From NCBI GenBank assembly GCA_028641055.1, contig CM054062.1, positions 234,372,376 through 234,436,375 on the forward strand: a stretch of DNA of 64,000 bases, read 5' to 3'. Shown here one piece after another: positions 1-9,877 of this stretch. The notes under the pieces were generated by a model. That model was not told where the DNA came from. It saw only the letters and a program-made list of their open reading frames with translations, and did no database searches. The DNA is from Alopecurus myosuroides. Lineage: Eukaryota > Streptophyta > Magnoliopsida > Poales > Poaceae. The position numbers and the translations under genes were made by a program. Within the stretch, counting starts at the first letter, position 1. Every line of letters begins with the position of its first letter.

Positions 1-1140
1 TAGCCGCGTCCTCGGATATGGACAGTTTAATGGCCATGTAGTTAGCATTGTGTCAATGTTTTCAAAAAGGTGTTGGACTTATGAAGTACTAAAAGGAGGA
101 AATTCTTGTACCGTGGAGGTACCGTTGATGAAAAGCCAGAAGTTGTTTTACAAGAAGTTTTGCAAATAAAAATTTTCTTTTCTAAACAAAAACTGGAAGT
201 TGATTCCAAGAAGTTTTGCAAAGAGAAAACTTTCATTTAACAAAAGTTTTACAAAACCTCTTGTACATGTGATATCTACAAGAGAAAGAAAACTATATTA
301 TTTTCTTTTGAAGTATCTTCTTCAACAAAGATACAGAGATTTTTCAAAATCAACTATGATATATCTTTCATATATCATTGATAGTGAACCCTATGTATAG
401 CCTACATATTACACCATATAAGAATATTTGTACATGGTAAGTTACATGATGGATGTATTGCTGAGTACATTCAAATGTACTCATATTGGTTTCGTCCCTG
501 GTATTTACTTGCCAGACTTCGAGGAGGAGCCTCAGAAGGAGATCTACGAAGAGGAGTATGGAGCTAATGGCTTTGCGAACTAGGATCGTCTCCCGGTCGG
601 TAGACTGTAGGTTAAGGCGTGACTTGGGCTCTACTACGTTTGTGTGTGTTTAGTCTTCCGTTGTGTGTATTGTGTGTTTGTCCTGCGTGGCAATTGTGTT
701 AGACTTGGTCAGGTGACCATGCCCCTTTGTAAGTGTTTATTGCAATCGTGTAATGGATATTGTATCTGCGTACCAACTTGATATGTTGTTCACAACTGGT
801 GTGATCTGGGATCGTGAATGTATGCATATCGGAGGTGTCCTTGAACCGTGGTTCTGGGGGACCTTACAATTTTGGTCAATTTCGAAATTCCTCTCAAATC
901 AAGATTTTCTTTGGACAAATTGGGGAAAAGTGGCTGAATAGAAAGGTGGGGAATGGTGTTTGGTAACAAATCCATGGATTAAATCCACGAATAATTCAAC
1001 AAATCCACAGATCGGTTGAAATCCCTTTTGCTTATTTTTGGTCAAATTTTCGAATTTATGGTGGATAGAAGAAAAATTTGTGGAAAAGGAGGGGTGTGGG
1101 GGTCAGATTCGTGTCAATCTAGCTATGGATACCAGATGAT
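1..1140. other. Unassigned repeat-like sequence at left edge
   Basis: No gene is supported here. The first 450 bases are AT-rich, with repeated AAGTTTTGCAAA-like words. At about 500-583 a plus-strand reading gives a short acidic peptide tail (PDFEEEPQKEIYEEEYG) ending in TAG, then GT-rich non-coding sequence. The order of an acidic tail followed by long non-coding sequence, and a general likeness to the right end of the 4.5-kb element at 53616-58160, suggest the end of a large non-coding LTR. That is inference only; I cannot define an end or a target duplication. Confidence 0.25.
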
Positions 1141-2200
1141 GCAGAGGGGTTAGCTCCTAGTTGGCCCGATCTTCAAGAATCGACGAAGAACGACAAGAAC
1201 GCACGAAGAACACGAAGAACACGAGATGGGGAATCGAGGGGGAATCGTGGGGAAATGTGGGGAAACACGAGGGGAGATAAATAGCGCGAACCGAAGGACC
1301 CCAAATCTCCCGTCAACTAAACCTCGGGTCCGCCTACGGGACGATCGATCCAACTGAACTCACCTTGATTCAAACCGCTTCACACCCGTAGCCGGTCCAC
1401 TACGCCAATAGAACCTTAAGTATTTACGAGAGGAAGATTGGACAACTCTTAACTGAATCCCGAGGGGAAAGGATAAGTAGTTGGGTGAATCTTGATACGA
1501 TCCTAGACGAAGTCGTAGAAGTAGTCTTGATACGGTCCTAGGTACACACCATAGGAGTAGTCCTCAAAGAGGGATACAAGAGCAAATCTCAATGTTCTAA
1601 TTTCAACTCTAACCCTAGATATGAGATTGGGGAGTCTATTTATAGTCTAGTACCAAGGGGTAGGTGGGATGAGGAGATACAAGGTCTAGGCCCGAAAGTT
1701 GGCACGCAGGCCGCGCAGGAGCAAAGGCTCCGGTGGTTTCACCGAAGGTACCGGTGGTTCAACCGGAGGCTCTAGTGGGGCTTCTGGATCGGACCAGCGG
1801 AGGCTCCGGCGTTGGTTCCGATGGGAGCTCCTCTCTTATCGCATAGAAGGGGGTTTGGGCGGAGGCGGAACGGGAGGCTCCGCTGCCTGGAGATGGGCGG
1901 AGTCTCCGGTGCTTTCACCGGAGGCTCCACCGCCTGGGCTTCTTGCCTTCGTCTTCTTGCGCTGGTCCTTCTCGGTCACCTTCCGCGACTTCTTGGGAAA
2001 CTTCTTGAGCATCGTTTTGGGGGTCCATGGTGGGGTCAAAACTGATCACACAAATGGCATTTCCATGAGGTAGCACACCATTCGCCAAGTCACCGAAAGA
2101 ATGTAGAGAGAGGAGTGAGTTCACCTTGTCATGTATGGCCTTTGCTCGTGATCTTGTCATTGGTGCACTTGGTGGAATGGGGTGGGCTGCATCAGGTCCA
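1140..2200 (-). mobile_element. Gypsy element 3' remnant: polyprotein tail and probable LTR
   Basis: Read on the minus strand, about 2190-1915 encodes a tail beginning MTRSRAKAIHDKVNSLLS. It resembles the GPMTRAR...-type C-terminus found at the end of many grass chromovirus-like Gypsy polyproteins (family knowledge, not searched). Downstream on the same strand comes a segment of CCGGAGGCTCC/CCGGTGGTTC words. It is followed by a minus-strand TATA box (CTATAAATAG, plus coordinates 1636-1645) and a leader-like stretch down to about 1140. This is the order expected for pol end, U3, TATA, R-U5 of a 3' LTR. The exact LTR ends are not determined. No catalytic domain is present. Confidence 0.45.
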
Positions 2201-2870
2201 GACCACCACTACCACTATCTGCCATCACTCTAATGCAACATCACGAACGGACAGAGCAATACACTAGCTAGAAGTGTTGTAACTGAGCGATGAAGCGTGA
2301 GCGAGCAGCTGCTATAAATAGAACCATGAGAGAGGTCTCGATCTCGTGCTGCTGCGTCGGCGCGTAAAATATGCGAAATCATTGTAATCAAACGCATTGG
2401 AATGAGGACAGTTATCTCACTGTGTAATCAGCACCGTTTTACACAACAACGAATCTACGGAGTAATCTGCTTTCTCGGAATTAGCGTGGCCGGTCGTGAA
2501 AATGAGCGACACGAACCGAATCTCTCTCAATCAGGGACAAGGAATCTGAGATGCAGTGCGAGGAGGCCAGGGTGCCTCCTGCCTCCCAGGAGGCAGGGTA
2601 CTAGAATCAACATTCTCCGAGCCTCGTCCTCGTAATCAGCACCGCCCTCGTAATAAGCGCACGTCCACCGTCTGTCCACGGGTGCGCTGTCGGCTTCGCA
2701 GGGTGCCGCCTCGGTAGCAGGCGGCATGCCTAAATCCGTTCGACGTTTTCCGCCGCAAGGCACGGGAGCCGAGCCTGCCACTTAGGGCCGTGGCAGCAGG
2801 GCCTGCCGCCTCTGGCCGTGGCGGCACGTGCCACGTGTCGGCTGGCTGGCCTGCCGCCACGGCACTTTTG
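2200..2870. other. Non-coding segment with a plus-strand TATA box and a GC-rich palindromic stretch
   Basis: A TATAAATA box on the plus strand lies at 2313-2320, in a setting that looks like an LTR or transposon promoter. From about 2640 to 2870 the base composition changes sharply to GC-rich. This part has short inverted words (GCCGTGGCAGC / GCCGCCACGGC) and ends where the Copia RNase H reading frame breaks. No open reading frame here matches a family I recognise. Confidence 0.3.
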
Positions 2871-4130
2871 AAAATTTCATCTGCGTGTGGTCCTTTTTGG
2901 CGATGCGTTTTTTGAAGTGGTCTCTTCTGTCAAAAATTCCAGCAAACAAACCTTTCAACCAAAAAGATTCTTTGCATGCTTCAACAGTAGTCATGTACCT
3001 AGTCTCAGTAGTAGACTGTGCAACAACACCATGCAATGTAGCCTTCCACCTAACAACACATCCATTAACAGTAAACACATAACCTGTCAGGGACCTCCTC
3101 TTATCCAAGTCGGCAGCAAAATCTGAATCCACATAGCCTACGAGTCCCTCACCAGTCTTGCCAAACTTCAAGCAAGCTTTGGTGCCACGAATGTACCTAA
3201 AAATTCACTGAACAACTTTCAATGTTCTTTACCAGAATTAGCCATGTATCAAATGACCAAACTCATAGCATAAGACATATCAGGTCGAGAACACACCATG
3301 ACATACATTAAGGAACCAACAACACTAGAATATGAAACTTGTGACATGTACTCAATAGCTTTGTCACTACTAGGACATTGCAATGCTGACAACTTGACGT
3401 GTGAAGCAATAGGAGTACTAACAGACTTTGCATCATGCATATTAAAACGATGAACAACTTTCTTAATGTAATTCTTCTGACTAAGAAATAGCAATCTAGA
3501 TTTTCGGTCTCTTGAAATTTTCATACCAAGAATTTTCTTAGCAGGACCAAGATCCTTCATCTCAGACTAACTACTCAACTATTTCTTCAATGTAGTAATT
3601 TCTTTCATGCTCTTGGCAGCAATTAACATATAGGCGATTCATCAGAAAATTTAATATACACACAACTATCATATTCAGACCTCTTAAAGCCATGCGACAT
3701 CATAAAAGAACCAAACCTTTTATACCACTGTCGATGAGACTGTTTCAAATCGTAAAGGGATTTCTTTAGCTTGCACAGGAAATCCTCCTTACCAGGCACT
3801 ATGAACCATTCAGGTTGGTCCATGTATATCTCCTCCTCAAGTTCTCCATACAAAAACACAGTCTTCACATCTAACTGCTCAAGCTCAAGATCATGCATAG
3901 CAACAATACTAAAGAAAGTACGAATAGAACTATGCTTGACAAATCGGGAGAACATATCATTATAATCCACTCCTGGAGTCTGGCTGGCCCTAAGCCTCCG
4001 GCAACAGGCCTCGCTACGCTTCGTCTGAAGTTTCCTTTATCTTTATATAAATTTGGATCACCACAAAATAATAGATGCCAACAAGACCGAAGCGCCTCCT
4101 GCCCCGTAACAACACGAGAAGCCGCTCCCA
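2870..4130 (-). pseudogene. Copia retrotransposon fragment: reverse transcriptase and start of RNase H, inactive
   Basis: The minus strand carries the Ty1/Copia order of reverse transcriptase then RNase H. The RT part at 3970-3623 reads VKHSSIRTFFSIVAMHDLEL, then QLDVKTVFLYGELEEEIYM and KKSLYDLKQSHRQWYKRFGS. The next part at 3560-3249 contains KDLGPAKKILGM and VGSLMYVMVCSRPDMSYA. RNase H at 3171-2870 contains GYVDSDFAADLDKRRSLTG and stops matching the family after WLKGLF. Between the two RT blocks the sequence jumps from the SDESPI region straight to LIAAKSM, so the catalytic YVDD segment is deleted and the frame is shifted. Stops and frame changes occur at about 3570-3625 and 3180-3249. Upstream the match fades at about 4050-4130. 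No LTR pair or target duplication can be assigned. Confidence 0.85.
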
Positions 4131-4274
4131 CGGGACTACTGCGACAGCTGCTGGCGGGCTTGCAGATGAGAACTACCTACCCCATATTGTTGCTTTTCTA
4201 CATTGTACACCCCCATGGCCATAGGCTGAACTTTGGGTTCCAATGCAAGCTAATCGTCTTCCTAGGACCCTGAA

Positions 4275-6900
4275 ACAACAAACACCTTCACCTTTACATT
4301 TGCACCTCAAATCAAATTATACATATGAATAAGAAACAATGCGGACTAACAACTACTTACATTGAATCTCACATTAGCTATGTACCATATCCTAAAAAAA
4401 TGTAAGTGCAAGAAAAATTGTAAGCTGGTCCAATTCCTCAGCAAAGTGATCCCAGCTTATGCATTCTAACTACTTTTGTCTACCTGCTTAACACCTGAGT
4501 CTACGGTTTATGCAACATCTAGCCCATTTGAAATTACTCTATAGATAACTGTCAAAGTAGTAGCAAAAAGATAGCCTCTAGCATCATGTCCATCACATGG
4601 GTAACGTCACCAATGAGCTGGCGCGTGTCTCACATAGTCATATCGATCTGGGAAACAAAATGAGGAACAAAGGAAAACTTCTAACCTCCTTCCACATCTT
4701 CAGACATCTGCAGCACCACGCTCAGCCCGAGGCTCCTGCATGCTGATTATCCCATTGCTACCACACAAAACCAGTCTAAGGTAGAGGCATGGTTAGAGAA
4801 AATTAAACAAGGAAATAGGTGAGTAGAAGCAACTGAAAGTTTTGTACATGTGAGTATGCGTTCCAAAAGCTATTTGCTGGAGCATAAAACAATCACAAAA
4901 ATAGGTTAAATTTAAACTTAACATCCTATTTTTATCTCAAATCTCCTCGAATTTGGACTGGCTTTCATTATTTTCTGTCCAGCATATAGTTTATGCATCT
5001 ACACTCTTCAATCTGACACTAACTTGGAGGAACAAAAACAAACTCGTAATTTATTGGGGGGGGGGTGGTTAATAAAGTTCTACCTGAAGCAATCACAACC
5101 TATTGCACAAGCTGGTGAGCACAGGTAGGCTTGTTTCCTACGATCAGAAAGGCGTTGCACTGGAATAATCGAGATGAGAAACCGCTGTTGGCATATTAAT
5201 GTTTAGCTTTAGCCAGTCTTGATCTCTTCTCTGCAAAAAAAAGTCTGCAACAATCTTACTCGAGTTAAAGAGAACATTTAATTTGACTAACCACACCCAC
5301 TACAAAGTAATGGGAGTCAATAAAACCAGACGAACAAAGGATACGGTTCTGATCAAAGCACGAATTAATTTTGAGTTTAGAATCAACGAAATTTATTAAG
5401 ATCTGGATATTTTCTCCTACGGTTCTAGCTCATCCATCATAGAGGCTAGGTAGAGGAGGGAAATACCTCAATCATAAAGGGTGAAGCTGAGGAAACCACG
5501 GAGGACCAAGAACCCTTGGTTATCATGCACACATGACGCGCCCATGATCTCACATATTATCTGCTTTGCAAAGAAACTCAAGTAATAAACCATTCCCGTT
5601 TTTTTTTGTCTCTAAATATCATCATAAGAGCATATACATAGTCAAAGTGTAGGTTATATGAGAGGAAGTCCACACTCTACGAAGAACCATAGTTCTCACA
5701 TGTCACTTAGAGCTGGCTACTTTATATTGTAACAATATATGAGTACTTTCCACCACCTACTTACAGTTCTATGTATCATACAAACATCCAGTTGTTGGCA
5801 ACAAAATTGTACTCACGGTGATAATCCTAGTCCTAAAGAAAACAAAAGTCCCGAACGTGTCGTACGGGCCCGAGCCCGCCTCCACCGGCATGAAGCTCTG
5901 AAGCGCCCTCGTGTTGAGCAAGGACTCCATGCCGGCGGATGTTTTCGGACCACAGTATCACACTAATGTAGCAACGTGATCTTGGTAAAGCATACACGAT
6001 TAACAAAGTAAATTTCAGGTTACCACGAGTCCAAGAGTAGCAAACTTGGCTGTACTTAATTAAGGGTTAGCATTTTCTTTGAAGAACATCTATCTCCTTT
6101 AATATACTAACCATAGTGGGCTAAATGTGGTTTTAGAATTTTAGTTGCTTTTAGAAATAGTTTTACTTTTACTCCTTTGTGCAACAAAAAGACCAGTCAT
6201 CTAATCACCTTATCAGCCAGATCATAGCACAAATAACTGAAAACACTGGGAAGAACGGGTGAAAAAAAGTAGGTCAGTGATGAGAGAAGATGAAATTTTG
6301 TGTAGAGCTAACAAAGTTCCCAAATGCTTCAATCTGAGGCCCTGAGATTTGGTTTTTGTTTTTAGGGATTACAACAAGTCAACTGGATCCCTCATAAAAG
6401 CATAGTAGTTTTTCAATCATGACCAAGTTATCAAGTTAAAATAAGGGTTGTGCTTCTGCGTCCCCCCCCTTCCCAAAACATAAAAGGGCAGCATCATCCT
6501 TTATTACAATTAATTAATGTTAATTAGCTGTCAATCATATTGGACTTCGCCGGCCTTCCGAAACCCATACACAATGACCATACGGCTGTATGTATACTAA
6601 CTAATCCGATTTACAAAGCGGTAACCATGTAACTCTATTGTAAACAAGCCTCACACACATGAGAATATTTTCATGCCTAGGAAAATGATGCCAACACAAG
6701 GATGAATTAATCGGTAACGACTATTTAATAGTTTGTCAATGGCCATCATACCCTTAATTACGAAGGGTTATGGAGCTAATGTTTTTAAGTTTGGTTAGGG
6801 GAGACACCGAAGCATAAGCCCTAAAATAATAAATCTCTTCCAGGGAACAGCATATCGGCAACGATTAACAGCCACTCAGGCAACCCTGTATAATTAGATT
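4275..6900. other. Gene-poor sequence without recognised features
   Basis: About 2.6 kb of AT-rich sequence with frequent stops in all frames. It contains a G run at about 5058-5068 and short poly-T runs. No LTR, terminal inverted repeat or family-level coding match is visible apart from the small coding-like segment near 5.9 kb, listed separately. It could be intergenic or intronic host sequence; nothing seen here decides between these. Confidence 0.3.
5850..5960 (-). other. Short coding-like GC-rich segment, function unknown
   Basis: A GC-rich island in AT-rich surroundings. On the minus strand it can be read as a start codon followed by ESLLNTRALQSFMPVEAG and about 15 further residues before the sequence returns to AT-rich. 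It looks like a small exon or captured gene piece, but I do not recognise the protein. It could equally be chance. Confidence 0.2.
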
Positions 6901-6964
6901 GGCTACAGACTCAACATCACCTGTTGTACTTCACACAATCAAGAATGATCTCGAAGAATCGTAC

Positions 6965-7108
6965 CAGAGAGATGAGCGGGTAGAGGAAGATGATGATGAA
7001 CACGGGCTGGGGGACCATGGCGAGCAACTCGTCGTCGAGGCCATAGACGTCGCGAACTGCGCCTCCCTCGCAGTGACTCGCAATCCCCACATGAACTGCA
7101 CTCATCAC
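6965..7108 (-). pseudogene. Ubiquitin C-terminal hydrolase (UCH)-like exon, isolated
   Basis: A 144-nt minus-strand segment is bounded by a splice acceptor (AG at 7110-7109) and a donor (GT at 6964-6963). It contains the stretch RDVYGLDDELLAMVPQPV followed by FLYPLISL. This corresponds closely to the N-terminal region of plant UCH-L3-type deubiquitinases, which cleave ubiquitin from small adducts in the cytosol and nucleus. In that family the stretch lies between the first strand and the catalytic glutamine. I could not find the catalytic Gln, Cys, His and Asp segments nearby on the same strand. It is therefore either one exon of a gene with very long introns or a displaced fragment. The residues before RDVYG diverge from the usual family sequence, which favours a fragment. 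Confidence 0.55.
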
Positions 7109-7149
7109 CTACAGTTACAACGGCGGGCCAACAGTCAGTGAGAGCGCGC

Positions 7150-8070
7150 CGGACGGAGGGGATGGAGAAGCCTTTGGGTAGGTCGTGCTCATCTGGTTCT
7201 TGACGTCGGGGTCAGCCACGAGCGAATCCAACGCAAATTGTGGGTCGTAGTGAGGCTGGAGGGTAGGGAAGATCTTGAGGGCGCTGGAGTTGACTACGGG
7301 GAGGACCGGAGCAGCGGGAGGTCAGGGCGGCAAAACGTAACGTCCTCAGGGCGGAGCAGCGGGCAGTCGTTTGGCGTAGCGGCAGGCGGCACAGTTGAGG
7401 GCAGAGGCGGAGCTATGTTGATGTCGGGGGGCCGCCGCCCCCCCCCCCAGCCCAAGACTTTTTTTTTTGCAAAAAATCTGTGCATTTTTACCCATTTTGC
7501 TCGAAAATCATTGAAATGTGGCCCATTGCCCCCCGGGCACTAGCCCAACATGGTAGAGGGGTAGACAGGTGGGGTTAGAGCGAGGGGGCGTGGTGGGCCC
7601 AGAGCGAGGGAACGAAAGGACGAAGCCAACGACTGAGTGGGCGAAGAAGACATTCTTTTTAGATGTTATTATTATATTATATATATATACTTTTTAGATA
7701 CTATATACTCCTATATAATAATATAAATGTGTGAGCTGTTCCACCCCCATGGCTCCGAACCACGCCCCAGCGCCTGCGGCGTCTGACGGTGGCAGACACC
7801 TTGGCCGGCGAGAAGTAGGGCCTACCTACGTAGCCGATCAGCACAACGGTCACGAGGAGAAGAAACCTAGGACTACGAGGATGGGCATGGTGGCCGGGCA
7901 CACACAACAAATGGTAGATAGCGCAAGCCGAGTGCGACCATGTTCTTCTACGAAGGTGTACGATGATGAATGATGATTGCAGTAGGAGAGGGCACAGAAT
8001 AAATAGGCGCCGAGCCAATGAGCTAGCTGCCACTCAGGAGCGAGTTGTGTGCTCTGCCAGGAATCATGTT
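7150..8070. other. GC-rich then AT-rich non-coding sequence
   Basis: 7150-7560 is GC-rich, with a C run at 7438-7449 next to a T run, and long frames that look compositional. 7640-7730 is an AT microsatellite-like tract. 7740-8070 has open frames in opposite directions without family resemblance. No gene is called. Confidence 0.3.
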
Positions 8071-8071
8071 T

Positions 8072-8167
8072 TTTTTAAACATAAACTCAATATATAAAGC
8101 AGGCAACCAGCCTGATTAAAAACCTTCCAGTCCCCTCAGGTACCCTGGTAAGGAAAATAGTGCGTAA
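8072..8167 (+). repeat. Relic of a Tat-element 3' spacer
   Basis: The words GATTAAAAACC, CCAGTCCCCT, AGGTACCCTGG and AAAATAGTGCG appear here in the same order and spacing as at 19535-19590. There they lie between the antisense gene and the end of pol in Tat#1. A similar block is familiar from grass Tat-type elements. No LTR or coding part accompanies the relic, so it is a small leftover of another copy. Confidence 0.5.
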
Positions 8168-8169
8168 AA

Positions 8170-9390
8170 AATCAGAGGAATGACTTGTGTCATTTGATTC
8201 TTCTAGTTCAAATTTTACACAACGATGCACCTATTCTACCTATTTTAGCCTGTTGAAGTTCAAGTCTGTGATCATCATGTTTAAGAAAGATCGGCGTGTC
8301 GCACCTTGCTTATTCCTACTCAATGATGTTCGATTGAGTGAACTCAGTTGATATCATTGTGCATTTATTTTATTTTGCTTAACAGCCGTCATGACCATAG
8401 CCTCAGTGCAAACATAGCACTTGCACCGAACAAATTAATGAAATACACTTGTAATAATATAAGAATCTGGATGACAATAGAAAGATTGAATTGCCATCTA
8501 ACTTACCAAACCATCTCATGCTCTAACTGATTACCCAACATCATATGCTCTAACTGATTACCCAACATCATATGCATCAAGATATGTCCACGGATATGGA
8601 TGTGTCCCAATACAAAAAAAAAACTGCTATGATGATCTACTTACCAAGAACACAAGATGTCAGTTCTTCTCGAAATGCATACTCTACCGATCATATTTCC
8701 CACAGACAACCAAGCATTTCATTTGACCTTTTTTTTTTTGAAATTGGAGCCTAGCCCCAGCATTTCATTTGACCTATGAGCTTCTGATAGACTAATCGAT
8801 AGCAATGCAATGACAACAAAATACAGATATAGTTTTCCACTACAAAATGATGCTCTACATATAGGACGCAAGTGGTGGTAGTTTTCCTCTACACTAAGCT
8901 GGAGTTTTGGATGCACACATCCTACCATCTTACTGTCTTCATTATGGACACTCATCTTTCAATGTCTTCCAACCACCACTTTCTTCCTTCTCGACATAAC
9001 AAGCGCTAGAGTACACAAACAAATTTAGACATGCTTGCTTATCCATTGATGAAGGCTCACAAAAACAAAGCCTGACAGACTACACAACATATAGATGAGC
9101 AATCTGCACAAAAGAAATATGAAAATAATTAAGCAATATACATATCTCTTCTGGTATGAGATATTATGAATTAAATATTGCACCCTCTAAGACGTATAAA
9201 CATATTGATACCGTTCTACCACGCAAACTACTATTAGTTATACCTCTTATGAGCAGGATTTTCCTCAGAACATAATATAAAAGGCTTAGAATATTAGAAA
9301 CTGTGAACTCGATTAAGACTACATAACCTCTTTGTTGACCATTTGGTCAAGGATAAGCGGATAGTGGTTGTTTTATCTCCCTATCAAACA
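8170..9390. other. AT-rich sequence with a 27-bp tandem duplication
   Basis: A 27-bp unit beginning ATGCTCTAACTGATTACC is present twice head to tail (8518-8544 and 8545-8571), apparently exactly. The rest shows no coding potential that I can support. The small poly-T retroposon inside it is listed separately. Confidence 0.5.
8713..8774 (-). mobile_element. Minimal poly(A) retroposon insertion with 16-bp target duplication
   Basis: The 16-bp word AGCATTTCATTTGACC occurs exactly at 8713-8728 and 8759-8774. Between the copies lie 30 bases: 11 T then GAAATTGGAGCCTAGCCCC. This is the structure left by target-primed reverse transcription of a severely 5'-truncated LINE or other poly(A) RNA inserted in minus orientation. 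The 19 non-T bases resemble the 3' end of grass L1-type elements, which is inference. No coding content. Confidence 0.75.
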
Positions 9391-9391
9391 C

Positions 9392-9705
9392 GTTGAACTT
9401 TAGATTTAGTTGGCAATCATTTCATCTACTTATATATAAACAATAAATAAATGGTAAATGAATTGCTCTAAGAATAGCTTTCAGGAATTTATGTGAGGTT
9501 GTTGCCAATGAAAATGAAATTCAGTAGCTGAGGTTGAACTCTAGATTTAGTTGGTAATCATCTCATCTACATTATATATAAACAATAAATAAATAGTAAA
9601 TGAATTGTTCTAAGAGTAGCTTTCAGGAATTTATGCGAGGCTGTTGCCAATGAAAAATTAAATTCAGTAGTTGGGGTTTAACTCTATATTTAGCTGGTAA
9701 TCATG
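9392..9705. repeat. 141-143-bp tandem repeat, about 2.2 units
   Basis: Units start at about 9392, 9533 and 9676. Each begins GTTGAACTYTAGATTTAG (third copy GTTTAACTCTATATTTAG) and runs through CAATAAATAAAT...AATGAATTG, GCTTTCAGGAATTTATG and TTGCCAATGAAA. The third unit is cut after about 30 bases, close to the 3' end of the LINE. The sequence on the far side of the LINE (from 29600) does not continue the unit, so the array ended or was deleted there. Confidence 0.8.
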
Positions 9706-9877
9706 TCCTCCTCGAAACAGGCTTTACGCCCCGCTTTATAAATAAAGCAACCAACAGTCATACAACAAGTTCCAACCACACGCACACCACAAGAATTCAG
9801 AGTTTGCTGGGGCCACAGCACAAGAGGACCCAAACTAAAACTAAAACAGAAAAAAGCGATACAACTCAGGGCAACAA

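Noticed and set aside
4180..4275. Plus-strand reading HRLNFGFQCKLIVFLGP as Copia integrase C-terminus
   Set aside because: Loosely like the HKL.FRS..CVFLGY motif of Copia, but short, on the other strand from the neighbouring Copia RT, and with no continuing homology.
7400..7560. CAGAGGCGGAGCTA-type start as a hAT-like terminal repeat
   Set aside because: No matching inverted end or 8-bp duplication could be found in the next kilobase.
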